In this document: positions 26,963-35,139 of the stretch, in pieces
Numbering within the stretch: position 1 is the first letter of the stretch
How the letters are laid out: each line of letters opens with the position of its first letter
Made by a program: the position numbers and the translations under genes
From: JAFNAG01 sp963721405
Lineage (GTDB): Bacteria; Acidobacteriota; UBA6911
Reading direction: 5' to 3'
NCBI GenBank assembly: GCA_963721405.1
Contig: CAVRJA010000008.1
Span: forward strand, 1-64,000
Length of the DNA: 64,000 nucleotides
Notes under the pieces: model-generated
Seen by the model: only the letters and a program-made list of their open reading frames with translations
Told to the model about the DNA's origin: nothing
Databases searched by the model: none

Positions 26963-27128
26963 TAGGCCTGTCAAAAAACAGGATCCCGGAGCTCTGTTCG
27001 GATGTACGATGCTGCCTGGAAGGCGCACAAACGCCGAAGTTTACATATCGTATTTTATCAGCAGCTGGAGATAGGGGATCCTGAAGAGGCAGCCATTAAC
27101 ATCAGGCAGCCAATTCTACTTATCCTTA
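26963..27128 (+). repeat. 166-bp direct repeat, copy 2
   Basis: It is identical to 23027-23192. Its left end truncates the gene fragment at 26636-26962, and its right end abuts a -35 hexamer at 27129. Recombination between the two copies would delete about 3.9 kb, including both toxin-antitoxin-like pairs. Confidence 0.9.
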
Positions 27129-27157
27129 TTGACACGGAATCTGACATCTGATAGAAT
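27129..27157 (+). promoter_or_regulatory. Sigma-70-type promoter of the DUF6788 gene
   Basis: TTGACA (27129-27134), a 17-nt spacer and TAGAAT (27152-27157) form a near-consensus promoter. The ATG follows 6 nt after the -10 box, so the message would be leaderless or nearly so. A 7-bp inverted repeat CTGACAT/ATGTCAG overlaps the -10 region and could be an operator. Confidence 0.65.
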
Positions 27158-27163
27158 GTCAGT

Positions 27164-27532
27164 ATGCCAAAAACCCAAACTCAGCAGGGCAAACTGATAC
27201 TGGACCGGCAGAAGTTGGCTGCCGGACTTCCCCCCTTCGAGGAAATGGTCCGCGGCAGCCTCGTGACTCGATATCGGCGCTGTGGCAAGCCCAACTGCCA
27301 CTGCGTCAAAACGGAGGGGCATGGCCCGGCGCGCTACCTGGCCGTCACCCTAAAGGGGGGCAAGACCGAGCAGATCCTCTTGTCGGAGGAAATGGTTCCT
27401 GTGGCCCGGAAATATCTGGAGAACTATAAGCGCTGGTGGGACGCCCTGGAGAGGGTGTCAGAGGTCAACCGGCGGCTGCTGCGCATGCGGGCAAGGGAGC
27501 TCCTGAAGAAAGCAGGGGAAGTTCGCTCATAG
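27164..27532 (+). CDS. DUF6788 family protein
   Basis: A 122-residue protein with the DUF6788 pattern: FEEMVRGSLVTRYRRCGKPN, the Cys/His cluster CGKPNCHCVKTEGHG, the strand-rich ARYLAVTLKGGKTEQILLSE, and a helical C terminus. From memory, such genes often lie next to transposases of insertion sequences, possibly as accessory factors; no transposase follows here. It starts directly after a strong promoter and lies between two copies of a TCTGACATC-TGATAG motif (27140 and 27589). Confidence 0.65.
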   Translation: MPKTQTQQGKLILDRQKLAAGLPPFEEMVRGSLVTRYRRCGKPNCHCVKTEGHGPARYLAVTLKGGKTEQILLSEEMVPVARKYLENYKRWWDALERVSEVNRRLLRMRARELLKKAGEVRS

Positions 27533-27588
27533 CGGGAAGCGGCCAGATTTCATGATCGTTGGAGGGGGTGAAGTTTTTTTGATGCATA

Positions 27589-27611
27589 TCTGACATCCTG
27601 ATAGTGGTCAG
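27589..27611. repeat. Second copy of the TCTGACAT..TGATAG..GTCAG motif
   Basis: The sequence TCTGACATCCTGATAGTGGTCAG resembles the operator-like 27140-27162 sequence TCTGACATCTGATAGAATGTCAG in the same orientation. The rest of 27533-28126 holds no credible gene apart from repeat copy D. Confidence 0.5.
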
Positions 27612-27909
27612 GCAGTGGCCCTGACTTGGGTCAGCGGCAAGATCCCGTTTGTGATCGGGTGGGAGATGCTGTCTTCCGGTGAAAAGGAGGTGCCCAGCCA
27701 ACGATTTGACTTCGCGTCTCTCAGAAGCCCTAAAGGACAGGGCCCAAGTGTCCTAAGGATTTGATTTCGTTCTCGCAAGACGAGAACGTGACAAGTTGTG
27801 GCGCCCACAGGTGCGGAGTTGCTGGCTGCCCCCCCATGGGGATCGACAGCGCTGGGGATTTGTGTCCGCGGCTGAGTTTCTGAGCGCACATACTTATTCC
27901 CGCGCCGCA

Positions 27910-27952
27910 GCCAAAAAGTAGATGGCATTAGGCGGGACGCCGGCGCTCCCGG
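27910..27952 (-). repeat. Dispersed CGCCTAATGC repeat, copy D (right island edge)
   Basis: On the minus strand it reads CCGGGAGCGCCGGCGTCCCG then CCTAATGCCATCTACTTTTTGGC. It is the best-preserved copy and the inverted partner of copy C at 20650-20687, about 7.3 kb away. Confidence 0.7.
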
Positions 27953-28126
27953 GCCGAGGGAATCCTCATGAGGCCGGGATAGGAGTGGCCCAGGATTGAG
28001 GGCCGTGGTGGGACCCTATTCACTGCCTGCCCTTCGGGCCGCGACAGCCCTGAATCAACCGTCAGACGACTTCTAAAGCCCGTGGTCGCATGTCGCTTGC
28101 CCGCGGGTAAGCCGGAGACGCCATGA

Positions 28127-29263
28127 TCATTCGTTGATATGCACGACTTTCGCGGGGGGAAACCCGTTGAACCAGGTGGAGGAGGCATTGCTGTAGGCGC
28201 CGATGTTTTCGGAATAAACCAGGTCGTCGATCTCAAGGTCCGGCAGTTCTTCGGACTGGGAAATCGTGTCCAGTCCGTCGCAGGTCTGCCCGAAGACGGC
28301 GCAGATCTCGGGCGTGCCCTTCTTGAATGCTCTGATGTGATACTGGCAGTGATCGAAAATGATCCCGGAAAAAGTGTGATACACGCTGTCGTCGATGAAA
28401 TAAGAGGTCTTCGCGTCACGCACCGCCTTCCCAATGATGCGCGCGACCAGCGTCGCCGCCGTCGCCACGAAGAACCGGCCCGGTTCTGCCAGGATTTCGA
28501 TGCCGTCGGGGAACAACCTCCGGATCTCGGCGTTGATCACCTTGGCCAGGGCGCTGAATGGTTTGACATGACGGTCGTAGGCGACCGGAAATCCGCCGCC
28601 GATATCGAGAATCTTGATCTCGTGACCGCGCGCCTTGGCTTCCTGCATCACGGCCGCCGCCATGTTCAGCGCTTGCACGAAGTTTTCGAAATTCGTGCAC
28701 TGGCTTCCCACGTGGAAGCTCAGCCCCTCGACCTGCAACCCCATCCGGAACGCCTCAAGGATCAGGTCCGCGGCTTCCCCCGGATCGCATCCGAATTTCG
28801 ATGACAGCTCCACCATCGATCCGGTATTGGGTACGCGCAAGCGCAAGACTACTCCTGCGTGCGGCGCGTATTGCCGGATTTTTCGCAACTCGTTGATGTT
28901 GTCGTAGGTGACGAGCGGCTTGTATTGATCGAGCGCCTGCAGCGTTTCCTTGGTCTTGGTCGTGTTGGCGAAAATGATTTTGTCCCAGATGAAGTCCTGC
29001 TGCTCCTTCGGCGGGAGGCGCCGGATGTTTTCGTGCACGAGCATGAACTCCTGCAGCGAGGCCGCGTCGAAGCTGGCGCCGGCCCGATAGAGCGTGCGCA
29101 CGATCTCGGGCGCCGGGTTCGCCTTCACGGCGTAGTACGCCTGAACCTTTGGCAGATGCCGCTTGTACCGGGCATAATTGCGCCGGATGATCTCATGGTC
29201 GATCACCACCACGGGCGTGCCGTGTTTTTTGGCAATTGTCTGGAGCTGCCTGGCTGTGGCCAT
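28127..29263 (-). CDS. Ornithine decarboxylase-like PLP enzyme (fold type III)
   Basis: A 378-residue decarboxylase of the alanine-racemase fold, related to eukaryotic-type ornithine decarboxylase. The PLP-binding Lys is in YYAVKANP. Other landmarks are LSFHVGSQCTN, the Gly-rich phosphate loop DIGGGFP, EPGRFFVA, and the catalytic FGQTCDGLD at the substrate site. The likely product is putrescine from ornithine, though lysine or a mixed activity cannot be excluded. The ATG at 29263 has GAGG 6 nt upstream. It lies 87 nt downstream of the deoxyhypusine-synthase-like gene on the same strand, forming a polyamine operon. Confidence 0.87.
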   Translation of the reverse strand: MATARQLQTIAKKHGTPVVVIDHEIIRRNYARYKRHLPKVQAYYAVKANPAPEIVRTLYRAGASFDAASLQEFMLVHENIRRLPPKEQQDFIWDKIIFANTTKTKETLQALDQYKPLVTYDNINELRKIRQYAPHAGVVLRLRVPNTGSMVELSSKFGCDPGEAADLILEAFRMGLQVEGLSFHVGSQCTNFENFVQALNMAAAVMQEAKARGHEIKILDIGGGFPVAYDRHVKPFSALAKVINAEIRRLFPDGIEILAEPGRFFVATAATLVARIIGKAVRDAKTSYFIDDSVYHTFSGIIFDHCQYHIRAFKKGTPEICAVFGQTCDGLDTISQSEELPDLEIDDLVYSENIGAYSNASSTWFNGFPPAKVVHINE

Positions 29264-29349
29264 TATCACCTCGCCTTGGAAGGACTGGCGACCAACGTCG
29301 CCATTGCCCGGCGGAAACCATAGATTTCAGCGCTTGGCTTCCCTCGCCC

Positions 29350-30561
29350 TCAGTCCAGAACCGGGTTGGATCCGTCGATCATCTTTACCTTGTTATGCAG
29401 GAAATATTCCTTCGTCAGCGCCTTGATCATCTTGTCACGCTGGTCGTAGAGACGGCGGAGGGTCCGCGGCTTGTGCCTGGCCAGCGCGTAATGCGTCAGG
29501 ATCGGCATCGCGATCGTGGTGTCGGTGTAGCACACGACCGCGTCCGGGAGGCGGTCAGGGTCTACCTTCCCCCAACTCACGGCCTCGCTCGGAGTCGCGC
29601 CGCTGAGACCGCCGGTGTCGGGGCGAGCGTCGGTCACCTGCAGGAAATAGTCCTGGCCGAATTCCTTGATGCGCAATACCTCCTGGATCTGCGGCTCGGT
29701 CTGAAGCATGAAGTTCTTCGGGCTGCCGCCTCCCCAGAGCACCACGGCGCTCTTGCCGCCGCCACGCTTGGCTGCGAGCACATAGGCTGTGGTTTCATTG
29801 ACGTCGATAGAAGGATTGACCCTCAGCTTGTTCCCGCGCAATTCCACGCCGGCGACGTTCATGCCGATCGTCGAGTCGCCCGGCGACGAAGTATAGCACG
29901 GCACCCCCGCGCGGTAGGCTGCCGCGAGCACCGACACGTCTTTCAGCCCGGCTTTGCGTTCCCACTCGGCGGCGTACTTGCCGAGCAGGCGATGCAGTTC
30001 GGCCGATCCCATCTCCCTCTGGAATTCCGGCTGGATGAGGATGCCGCGCAGGATCTCGTCGGTGGCCATCAGACAGTCGCTGTATCCCAGGAGCACGTCA
30101 TAGACACGGACAATATCGTTGTTGCGCAGGTCGGTGTCGTCCATCTGGAAGCTGCCTGCGCGGACCGGGTAGTTCAGGGCGAAGTGAAGGTCGTGATACA
30201 GGTTGGCCCCGGTGGCGACAATCCAATCGACAAAGCCGGCCCTGATGAGAGGAACGATCGAGGAGCAGCCGAGGCCGGCCGGTGTGAGAGCGCCCGAGAG
30301 GCTCATGCCGATGGTCACGTCAGGCTCGAGCATCTTCTGCACGAACAACTGGCAGCCCTCCTTCAGCCGGGCCGAGTTATAAGCGAGAAACGTCTCATCG
30401 ACGACGTCGGCCAGCTTTTCCTTGCCCGTGATGTTCCGGGGCATGATGCGCTTTCCGGACAGATACTTGTCGCGGTGCGGACATTTTTTCTGCCTCAACC
30501 ACTCCGGCATCTCTGAGAGGTCTTCGCGGTATCGACGGTTCGCCTTTTGAATTTTCGCCAT
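29350..30561 (-). CDS. Deoxyhypusine synthase-like protein (possible homospermidine synthase)
   Basis: A 403-residue homologue of deoxyhypusine synthase. Conserved blocks include MSLSGALTPAGLGCSSIVPL, DWIVATGANLYHDLHFAL, the NAD-binding PCYTSSPGDSTIGMN and the C-terminal VLWGGGSPKNFMLQTEP, where the Lys corresponds to the catalytic Lys of the family. Bacteria lack hypusine, and bacterial members have been tied to homospermidine formation from putrescine. The neighbouring ornithine decarboxylase-like and agmatine deiminase genes support a polyamine role. The ATG at 30561 begins the conserved part. Confidence 0.85.
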   Translation of the reverse strand: MAKIQKANRRYREDLSEMPEWLRQKKCPHRDKYLSGKRIMPRNITGKEKLADVVDETFLAYNSARLKEGCQLFVQKMLEPDVTIGMSLSGALTPAGLGCSSIVPLIRAGFVDWIVATGANLYHDLHFALNYPVRAGSFQMDDTDLRNNDIVRVYDVLLGYSDCLMATDEILRGILIQPEFQREMGSAELHRLLGKYAAEWERKAGLKDVSVLAAAYRAGVPCYTSSPGDSTIGMNVAGVELRGNKLRVNPSIDVNETTAYVLAAKRGGGKSAVVLWGGGSPKNFMLQTEPQIQEVLRIKEFGQDYFLQVTDARPDTGGLSGATPSEAVSWGKVDPDRLPDAVVCYTDTTIAMPILTHYALARHKPRTLRRLYDQRDKMIKALTKEYFLHNKVKMIDGSNPVLD

Positions 30562-30755
30562 GGTTGTTTCCAGTTTTCGCCTCAAAGTTAGGGCCCGGCC
30601 CGTATCCTGCACATCCCCTGCCGGCAGAAGAGCCATAAGCCTACCACAGCGTGCCGGACAGGAAAAGGGCGGCAGAGCGACTGAAAAAATCCTGACATGG
30701 CGGGCAAAACACGTGGTAAGTTCCCGGGCTTCAGATTATCCTGATCCCTGCCGTT

Positions 30756-31847
30756 ATGCCGAAACTACTCAAGGAAACCGACCAGGCTCCCGCCGCCCTC
30801 GGGTTCTCGATGCCGGCGGAATGGGAACCGCACGAGGCCACCTGGCTTGGCTGGCCCAGCAATCCGACGGATTGGCCCGATAAACTCGACACCATCCGCT
30901 GGGTCTACGGCGAAATCGTGCGCAAGATCGCGGCCGGCGAAACCGTGCGCATCCTGGTCAACTCCCGGGCCGAGGGAAAACTGGCTGGAAGATGCCTCGC
31001 GCGTGCCGCGGCAGATGTGCGGCGCGTGCATTTCGTCCTGCACCCGACCAACCGCGGCTGGACCAGGGACAGCGGACCGGTGTTTGTGCGGCGGCGCTCC
31101 GGACGGAAGTCCGAGACCGCAATCGTCCATTTTCACTTCAATGCATGGGCCAGGTATCCCGACTGGCAAAAGGACCGGAGGGTGCCGGAAACTGCAGCCA
31201 GGCATCTGCGCAAACGGTTGTTCGACGCGCGCTGCGGACGGCGCAGTTTTGTCCTTGAAGGGGGCGGAATCGATGTCAACGGGCGCGGTACACTGCTCAC
31301 AACCGAAGAGTGCTATCTCGACCCGAAGGTGCAGGTGAGAAATCCCGGGATGGGCCGCCGGGAGATCGAGTCGGCGCTTATGGCGAACCTGGGTGCGACC
31401 AACGTCTTTTGGCTCGGCGGCGGCATAACAGGCGACGACACGCACGGACACGTCGACGACATCTGCCGTTTCGTGAATCCGAAGACAGTGGTCATGATCA
31501 GGGAGGCCAATCCCAGGGACATCAACTACCGGCCGCTGGCGGAGAACTGGGAACGGATCGCGGATCTGCGGCTCGAGGATGGGTCCAGACCGGAGGTTGT
31601 CGCGCTGCCGATGCCGGGTCCCGTCTTTTTCGACGGAGAACGGCTGCCGGCGAGCTACGCGAACTTCTATTTCTCCAATGCTGCCGTGATCGTGCCGACA
31701 TTCAACGACCCGAATGACCGCGTGGCACTGGGCGTGTTAGGCGAATTGATCAAGGACCGGCCCGTTGTCGGAATTCACGCCATCGACCTGGTACTCGGGT
31801 TCGGGACGCTGCATTGCCTGACCCAGCAGGAGCCGCGGGAGGCCTGA
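30756..31847 (+). CDS. aguA: Agmatine deiminase
   Basis: A 363-residue guanidine-modifying enzyme converting agmatine to N-carbamoylputrescine. Family motifs are complete: MPAEWEPHEATWLGWP, WTRDSGPVFV, FVLEGGGIDVNGRG, GDDTHGHVDDICRF, and the C-terminal catalytic Cys in LHCLTQQEP. It is divergent from the deoxyhypusine-synthase-like gene across 194 nt that must hold both promoters. The N-carbamoylputrescine amidase (AguB) needed for the next step is not in the window. Confidence 0.93.
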   Translation: MPKLLKETDQAPAALGFSMPAEWEPHEATWLGWPSNPTDWPDKLDTIRWVYGEIVRKIAAGETVRILVNSRAEGKLAGRCLARAAADVRRVHFVLHPTNRGWTRDSGPVFVRRRSGRKSETAIVHFHFNAWARYPDWQKDRRVPETAARHLRKRLFDARCGRRSFVLEGGGIDVNGRGTLLTTEECYLDPKVQVRNPGMGRREIESALMANLGATNVFWLGGGITGDDTHGHVDDICRFVNPKTVVMIREANPRDINYRPLAENWERIADLRLEDGSRPEVVALPMPGPVFFDGERLPASYANFYFSNAAVIVPTFNDPNDRVALGVLGELIKDRPVVGIHAIDLVLGFGTLHCLTQQEPREA

Positions 31848-31887
31848 AAAGTTGGAGCTTGAAACCTGCTGCGCGTGCGACCATGCA

Positions 31888-31919
31888 GCGTGGCGCCGAG
31901 GGCCCGGACGGCGCCACGC
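31888..31919. terminator. Hairpin terminator downstream of aguA
   Basis: Perfect 11-bp arms GCGTGGCGCCG and CGGCGCCACGC enclose a 10-nt loop, 40 nt after the aguA stop. There is no T-tract, so it may need other factors. Confidence 0.5.
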
Positions 31920-31947
31920 TTGCAGCAGTGTCTGACTTGTCTTCTGC

Positions 31948-32271
31948 TCATTCCGGAGAAAAGAACAATTCGCCGAACATCTCCGGTACATGGAAATTCG
32001 GCTGCGGGGTCCGAGTCGGGCGCCACGCAGAGTAAAACCGGTCCGGCTCAGCCCCCTCGACGCGGAAGAAGTTGACGCGCCAGACTTCCCGCGGATCGAA
32101 TTCCCGGGTCAGGCAAGTCATGGGAATCGCCAGATCCGCAACCCACCTCCCCGCCTTCTGGTCCAGGGTCGCCCGGCTCTTCAGATCGCACATCAGGGGA
32201 GCTGTTCGTCCGGGTGAAATTTCCAGGTCCAGCCAGTCTCCGTTCGGGCTGACCTCATTGAGCGACGCGGT
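31948..32271 (-). pseudogene. C-terminal remnant of a CBM9-like domain protein
   Basis: About 107 codons remain of a carbohydrate-binding family 9-like protein: SLNEVSPNGDWLDLEISPGR, WVADLAIPMTCLTREFD, VWRVNFFRVEG and the closing FHVPEMFGELFF. The frame hits a TGA at about 32290 with no usable start, and the N-terminal half of the domain is missing upstream. The remnant therefore lacks expression signals. The 130 nt up to the next gene show nothing else. Confidence 0.55.
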
Positions 32272-32402
32272 CTGATGCCCCGATAATCACCGAAAGTGTT
32301 TCGATTCAGTCGGAAATGTGATAAGAGTTCGTCCGGCAAACGACTGTGGCAGGTCGTTCACGGCTTATTTCGGACCGTATTTTCGGGAGTCACCATCCGC
32401 AC

Positions 32403-35039
32403 ATGACATCCATGACGCTCAATCAACCGGCGGGAACGCTCGCCTCTCGACGCTATCTTCCCTGGCTGCTCGTCCTTTTCGTAGGGAGCGGGTGCGCCGC
32501 GCTGATTTATGAAATTGTCTGGTTGCAGCTGCTGCAACTGGTGATCGGCTCCTCCGGCATTTCCCTGGGCGTATTGCTGGGGACATTCATGGGCGGCATG
32601 TGCCTGGGAAGCCTTCTGCTGCCGCGCATCATTCCGACGAGGGTCCACCCGTTGCGGGTGTATGCCTTTCTCGAGCTGGGAATTGGGATCATAGGGATAG
32701 CCGTGCTGTTTGGGATGCCCCTGATCGCCGAGGTTTACACGGATTATTTCGGGCATGGGGTGCTGGCGCGCACGCTGGTCGCGGCGGTGTGCCTGTTGCC
32801 GCCGACGCTGCTGATGGGCGCGACGCTCCCAGCCATCGCCCGCTGGGTGGAAACGACTCCCGAAGGCGTTTCCTGGATGGGATTTTTCTATGGCGGGAAC
32901 ATCGCCGGCGCGGTATTCGGATCCCTGCTGGCAGGTTTTTACCTCTTGCGCGTTTTTGACATGCCTACAGCGACTTACGCCGCCGTGGCCATCAACGTGG
33001 CGGTCGCGTCGGCCGCGCTCTTCATGACCACAATGACGCCGCACCGGATTCCCACCACGGACACGGAGGAAGGTTCGGTGCGGCAGGCGCCGGGCGTGAA
33101 AGCGGTATATCTGACGATCGCCCTCTCCGGCCTGTGTGCGATGGGGGCCGAGGTTGTCTGGACCCGGCTGCTGTCGCTGATGCTCGGGGCCACCGTCTAC
33201 ACTTTTTCGATCATCCTGGCGGTGTTCCTGGTCGGCTTGGGGATCGGCAGCAGTTCCGGGGCATTCCTCGCACGTCGAGCCGCGAGGCCGCGGATCGCGC
33301 TGGGGGTGTGCCAGATGCTGATCGTCGGGGCCGCGGCCTGGGCCGCGTTCATGATCGCCAACTCGCTCCCCTACTGGCCAATAAACCCAAGCCTGTCCAC
33401 GAGCCCGTGGGCCCCGTGGTACACCTTCCAGCTGGATATTCTCCGTTCCGCGTGGGTTGTGCTGCCGGGGGCGATCTTGTGGGGCGCAAGCTTCCCGCTC
33501 GCGCTGGCTGCGGTGGCCTCGCGCGGCCAGGATCCGGGCCGGATGGTGGGCGGTGTATATGCCGCCAATACTGTGGGCGGCATCATCGGGTCGCTGGTTC
33601 TCAGCGTCCTCGTGATTCCCCGGGTGGGCACACAGGGAGCAGAGCGGATGCTTATCCTCCTCGCGGCGGTGTCCGCCCTCGTCGCCCTGGCCCCGTTGTT
33701 TGTGCCGCGCAGATCCGGCGCCGAGGCTTCCGAGCCACCGGTGCCAAGACCCGCGTTTTCGGCGATCGGGACAGTCCTCGTCGCGGTCGCGGTCGCTGCC
33801 GCCATCCTGCTGGCCACATCCGTGTCGCCGGTGCCCTGGATCGCGGTCGCTTACGGCCGATTCTCGGCGACCTGGATACCCTGGTCAGTGCCCGGAATCG
33901 TCGCGGAGAAGGACGTGCCCCAGAGCCAGGACGGCAACGTTTACCGCTACGGCACCTATGTCGGCGAGGGCATGAATGTTTCCGTAGCCGTGACTAAATC
34001 GACTTCAGGCTGGCGATATTTCCACGGCGCCGGCAAGGTGCAGGCTTCGAGCGATCCGCAGGATATGCGTCTGCAGCGGATGCTCGGGCACCTCTCCGTG
34101 CTGGCCCGGCGAAATCCCGATGACGTGAAGGACGTGCTCGTAGTGGCCTGCGGCGCCGGGGTAACGGCGGGTTCTTTCATCCCTTACCCCAAAGTCAAGA
34201 AGATCACCATCTGCGACATCGAACCGCTGGTCCCCAAGGTGGTGACCCCGATGTTCGGCGCGGAAAACTACCACATCGTCGACGGCATCGACAAACAGAA
34301 TCCCCATATGGTCGAGGGCAAAGAAGTAAAAGTCATCTACGACGACGGACGCCATTACATCCACACGCTCCCGAAGAACGCGAAGTTCGACGTCATCACC
34401 TCCGACCCGATCGACCCGTGGGTCAAGGGTTGCGCGGCCCTAAACACCATCGAGTATTACCAGATGTGCAAGGACCATCTGAATCCGGACGGCGTCATGA
34501 GCCTGTGGATCCCGCTGTACGAGAGCAACAACGAAACCACCAAGAGCGTGATCGCCACCTTCTTCCAGGTCTTCCCCAACGGGATCCTGTTCAGCAACGA
34601 CACGAATGGCGAGGGGTACGACGCCGTGCTGCTGGGGCAAGCCGAGCCGACGCAGATAAACGTGGACGGGTTGGGACAGAGACTGGGGCGTGAGGATTAC
34701 CGCCGGGTGCGGGAATCGCTATTCGAAGTCGGCTTCGGCGCCGGAAAAACGACGGCCGGAGAGGAACCCTTGAGTCTCGGTGTCGCCGTCGACCTGCTGG
34801 CCACGTATGCCGGCCGCGCCGCCGATCTCCACGAGTGGATGCAGGGGGCCCAGATCAACTACGACCGCAATCTGCGGCTGCAGTATCTCGCCGGCATGTG
34901 GCTCAACTTTTACATGGGCAAAGAAATCCTGGACGGAATCCTGAGATACTATCAGTTTCCGGCCGACGTATTCCTCGGCACGGAGGATAGCCTCGCCGCG
35001 ATGAGGCTCGCTCTCCGGAACACAGGGCGCGTGCGCTGA
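32403..35039 (+). CDS. Membrane-domain/spermidine-synthase-like fusion protein
   Basis: An 878-residue protein. The first 490 residues hold about 12-14 hydrophobic helices of a transporter-like membrane domain (LLVLFVGSGCAALIYEIVWL, LGVLLGTFMGGMCLGSLLLP). The C-terminal part (about 540-750) resembles a Rossmann-fold aminopropyltransferase: LVVACGAGVTAGSFIPYP, ICDIEPLVP, VIYDDGRHYIHTLPK and ITSDPIDPWVKG. The usual GGGDG motif is replaced by ACGAG, so true spermidine synthase activity is doubtful. Similar fusions are common, uncharacterised proteins. The nearby polyamine genes make a polyamine role tempting but not shown. The ATG at 32403 begins the recognisable protein. Confidence 0.75.
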   Translation: MTSMTLNQPAGTLASRRYLPWLLVLFVGSGCAALIYEIVWLQLLQLVIGSSGISLGVLLGTFMGGMCLGSLLLPRIIPTRVHPLRVYAFLELGIGIIGIAVLFGMPLIAEVYTDYFGHGVLARTLVAAVCLLPPTLLMGATLPAIARWVETTPEGVSWMGFFYGGNIAGAVFGSLLAGFYLLRVFDMPTATYAAVAINVAVASAALFMTTMTPHRIPTTDTEEGSVRQAPGVKAVYLTIALSGLCAMGAEVVWTRLLSLMLGATVYTFSIILAVFLVGLGIGSSSGAFLARRAARPRIALGVCQMLIVGAAAWAAFMIANSLPYWPINPSLSTSPWAPWYTFQLDILRSAWVVLPGAILWGASFPLALAAVASRGQDPGRMVGGVYAANTVGGIIGSLVLSVLVIPRVGTQGAERMLILLAAVSALVALAPLFVPRRSGAEASEPPVPRPAFSAIGTVLVAVAVAAAILLATSVSPVPWIAVAYGRFSATWIPWSVPGIVAEKDVPQSQDGNVYRYGTYVGEGMNVSVAVTKSTSGWRYFHGAGKVQASSDPQDMRLQRMLGHLSVLARRNPDDVKDVLVVACGAGVTAGSFIPYPKVKKITICDIEPLVPKVVTPMFGAENYHIVDGIDKQNPHMVEGKEVKVIYDDGRHYIHTLPKNAKFDVITSDPIDPWVKGCAALNTIEYYQMCKDHLNPDGVMSLWIPLYESNNETTKSVIATFFQVFPNGILFSNDTNGEGYDAVLLGQAEPTQINVDGLGQRLGREDYRRVRESLFEVGFGAGKTTAGEEPLSLGVAVDLLATYAGRAADLHEWMQGAQINYDRNLRLQYLAGMWLNFYMGKEILDGILRYYQFPADVFLGTEDSLAAMRLALRNTGRVR

Positions 35040-35139
35040 GGCGGGCGTTCGGAGGAGATTTCCGGCGAGGTGTCGCTGTGCTCGTTCTTTGTCCGAATCC
35101 GGAAACTGATTGAAACCAGACAAAACAGGGGGATACAGC

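Noticed and set aside
32287..32295. In-frame TGA upstream of the CBM9-like remnant considered as a second selenocysteine codon
   Set aside because: There is no redox-type context, no stem-loop after the TGA and no continuing protein homology upstream.
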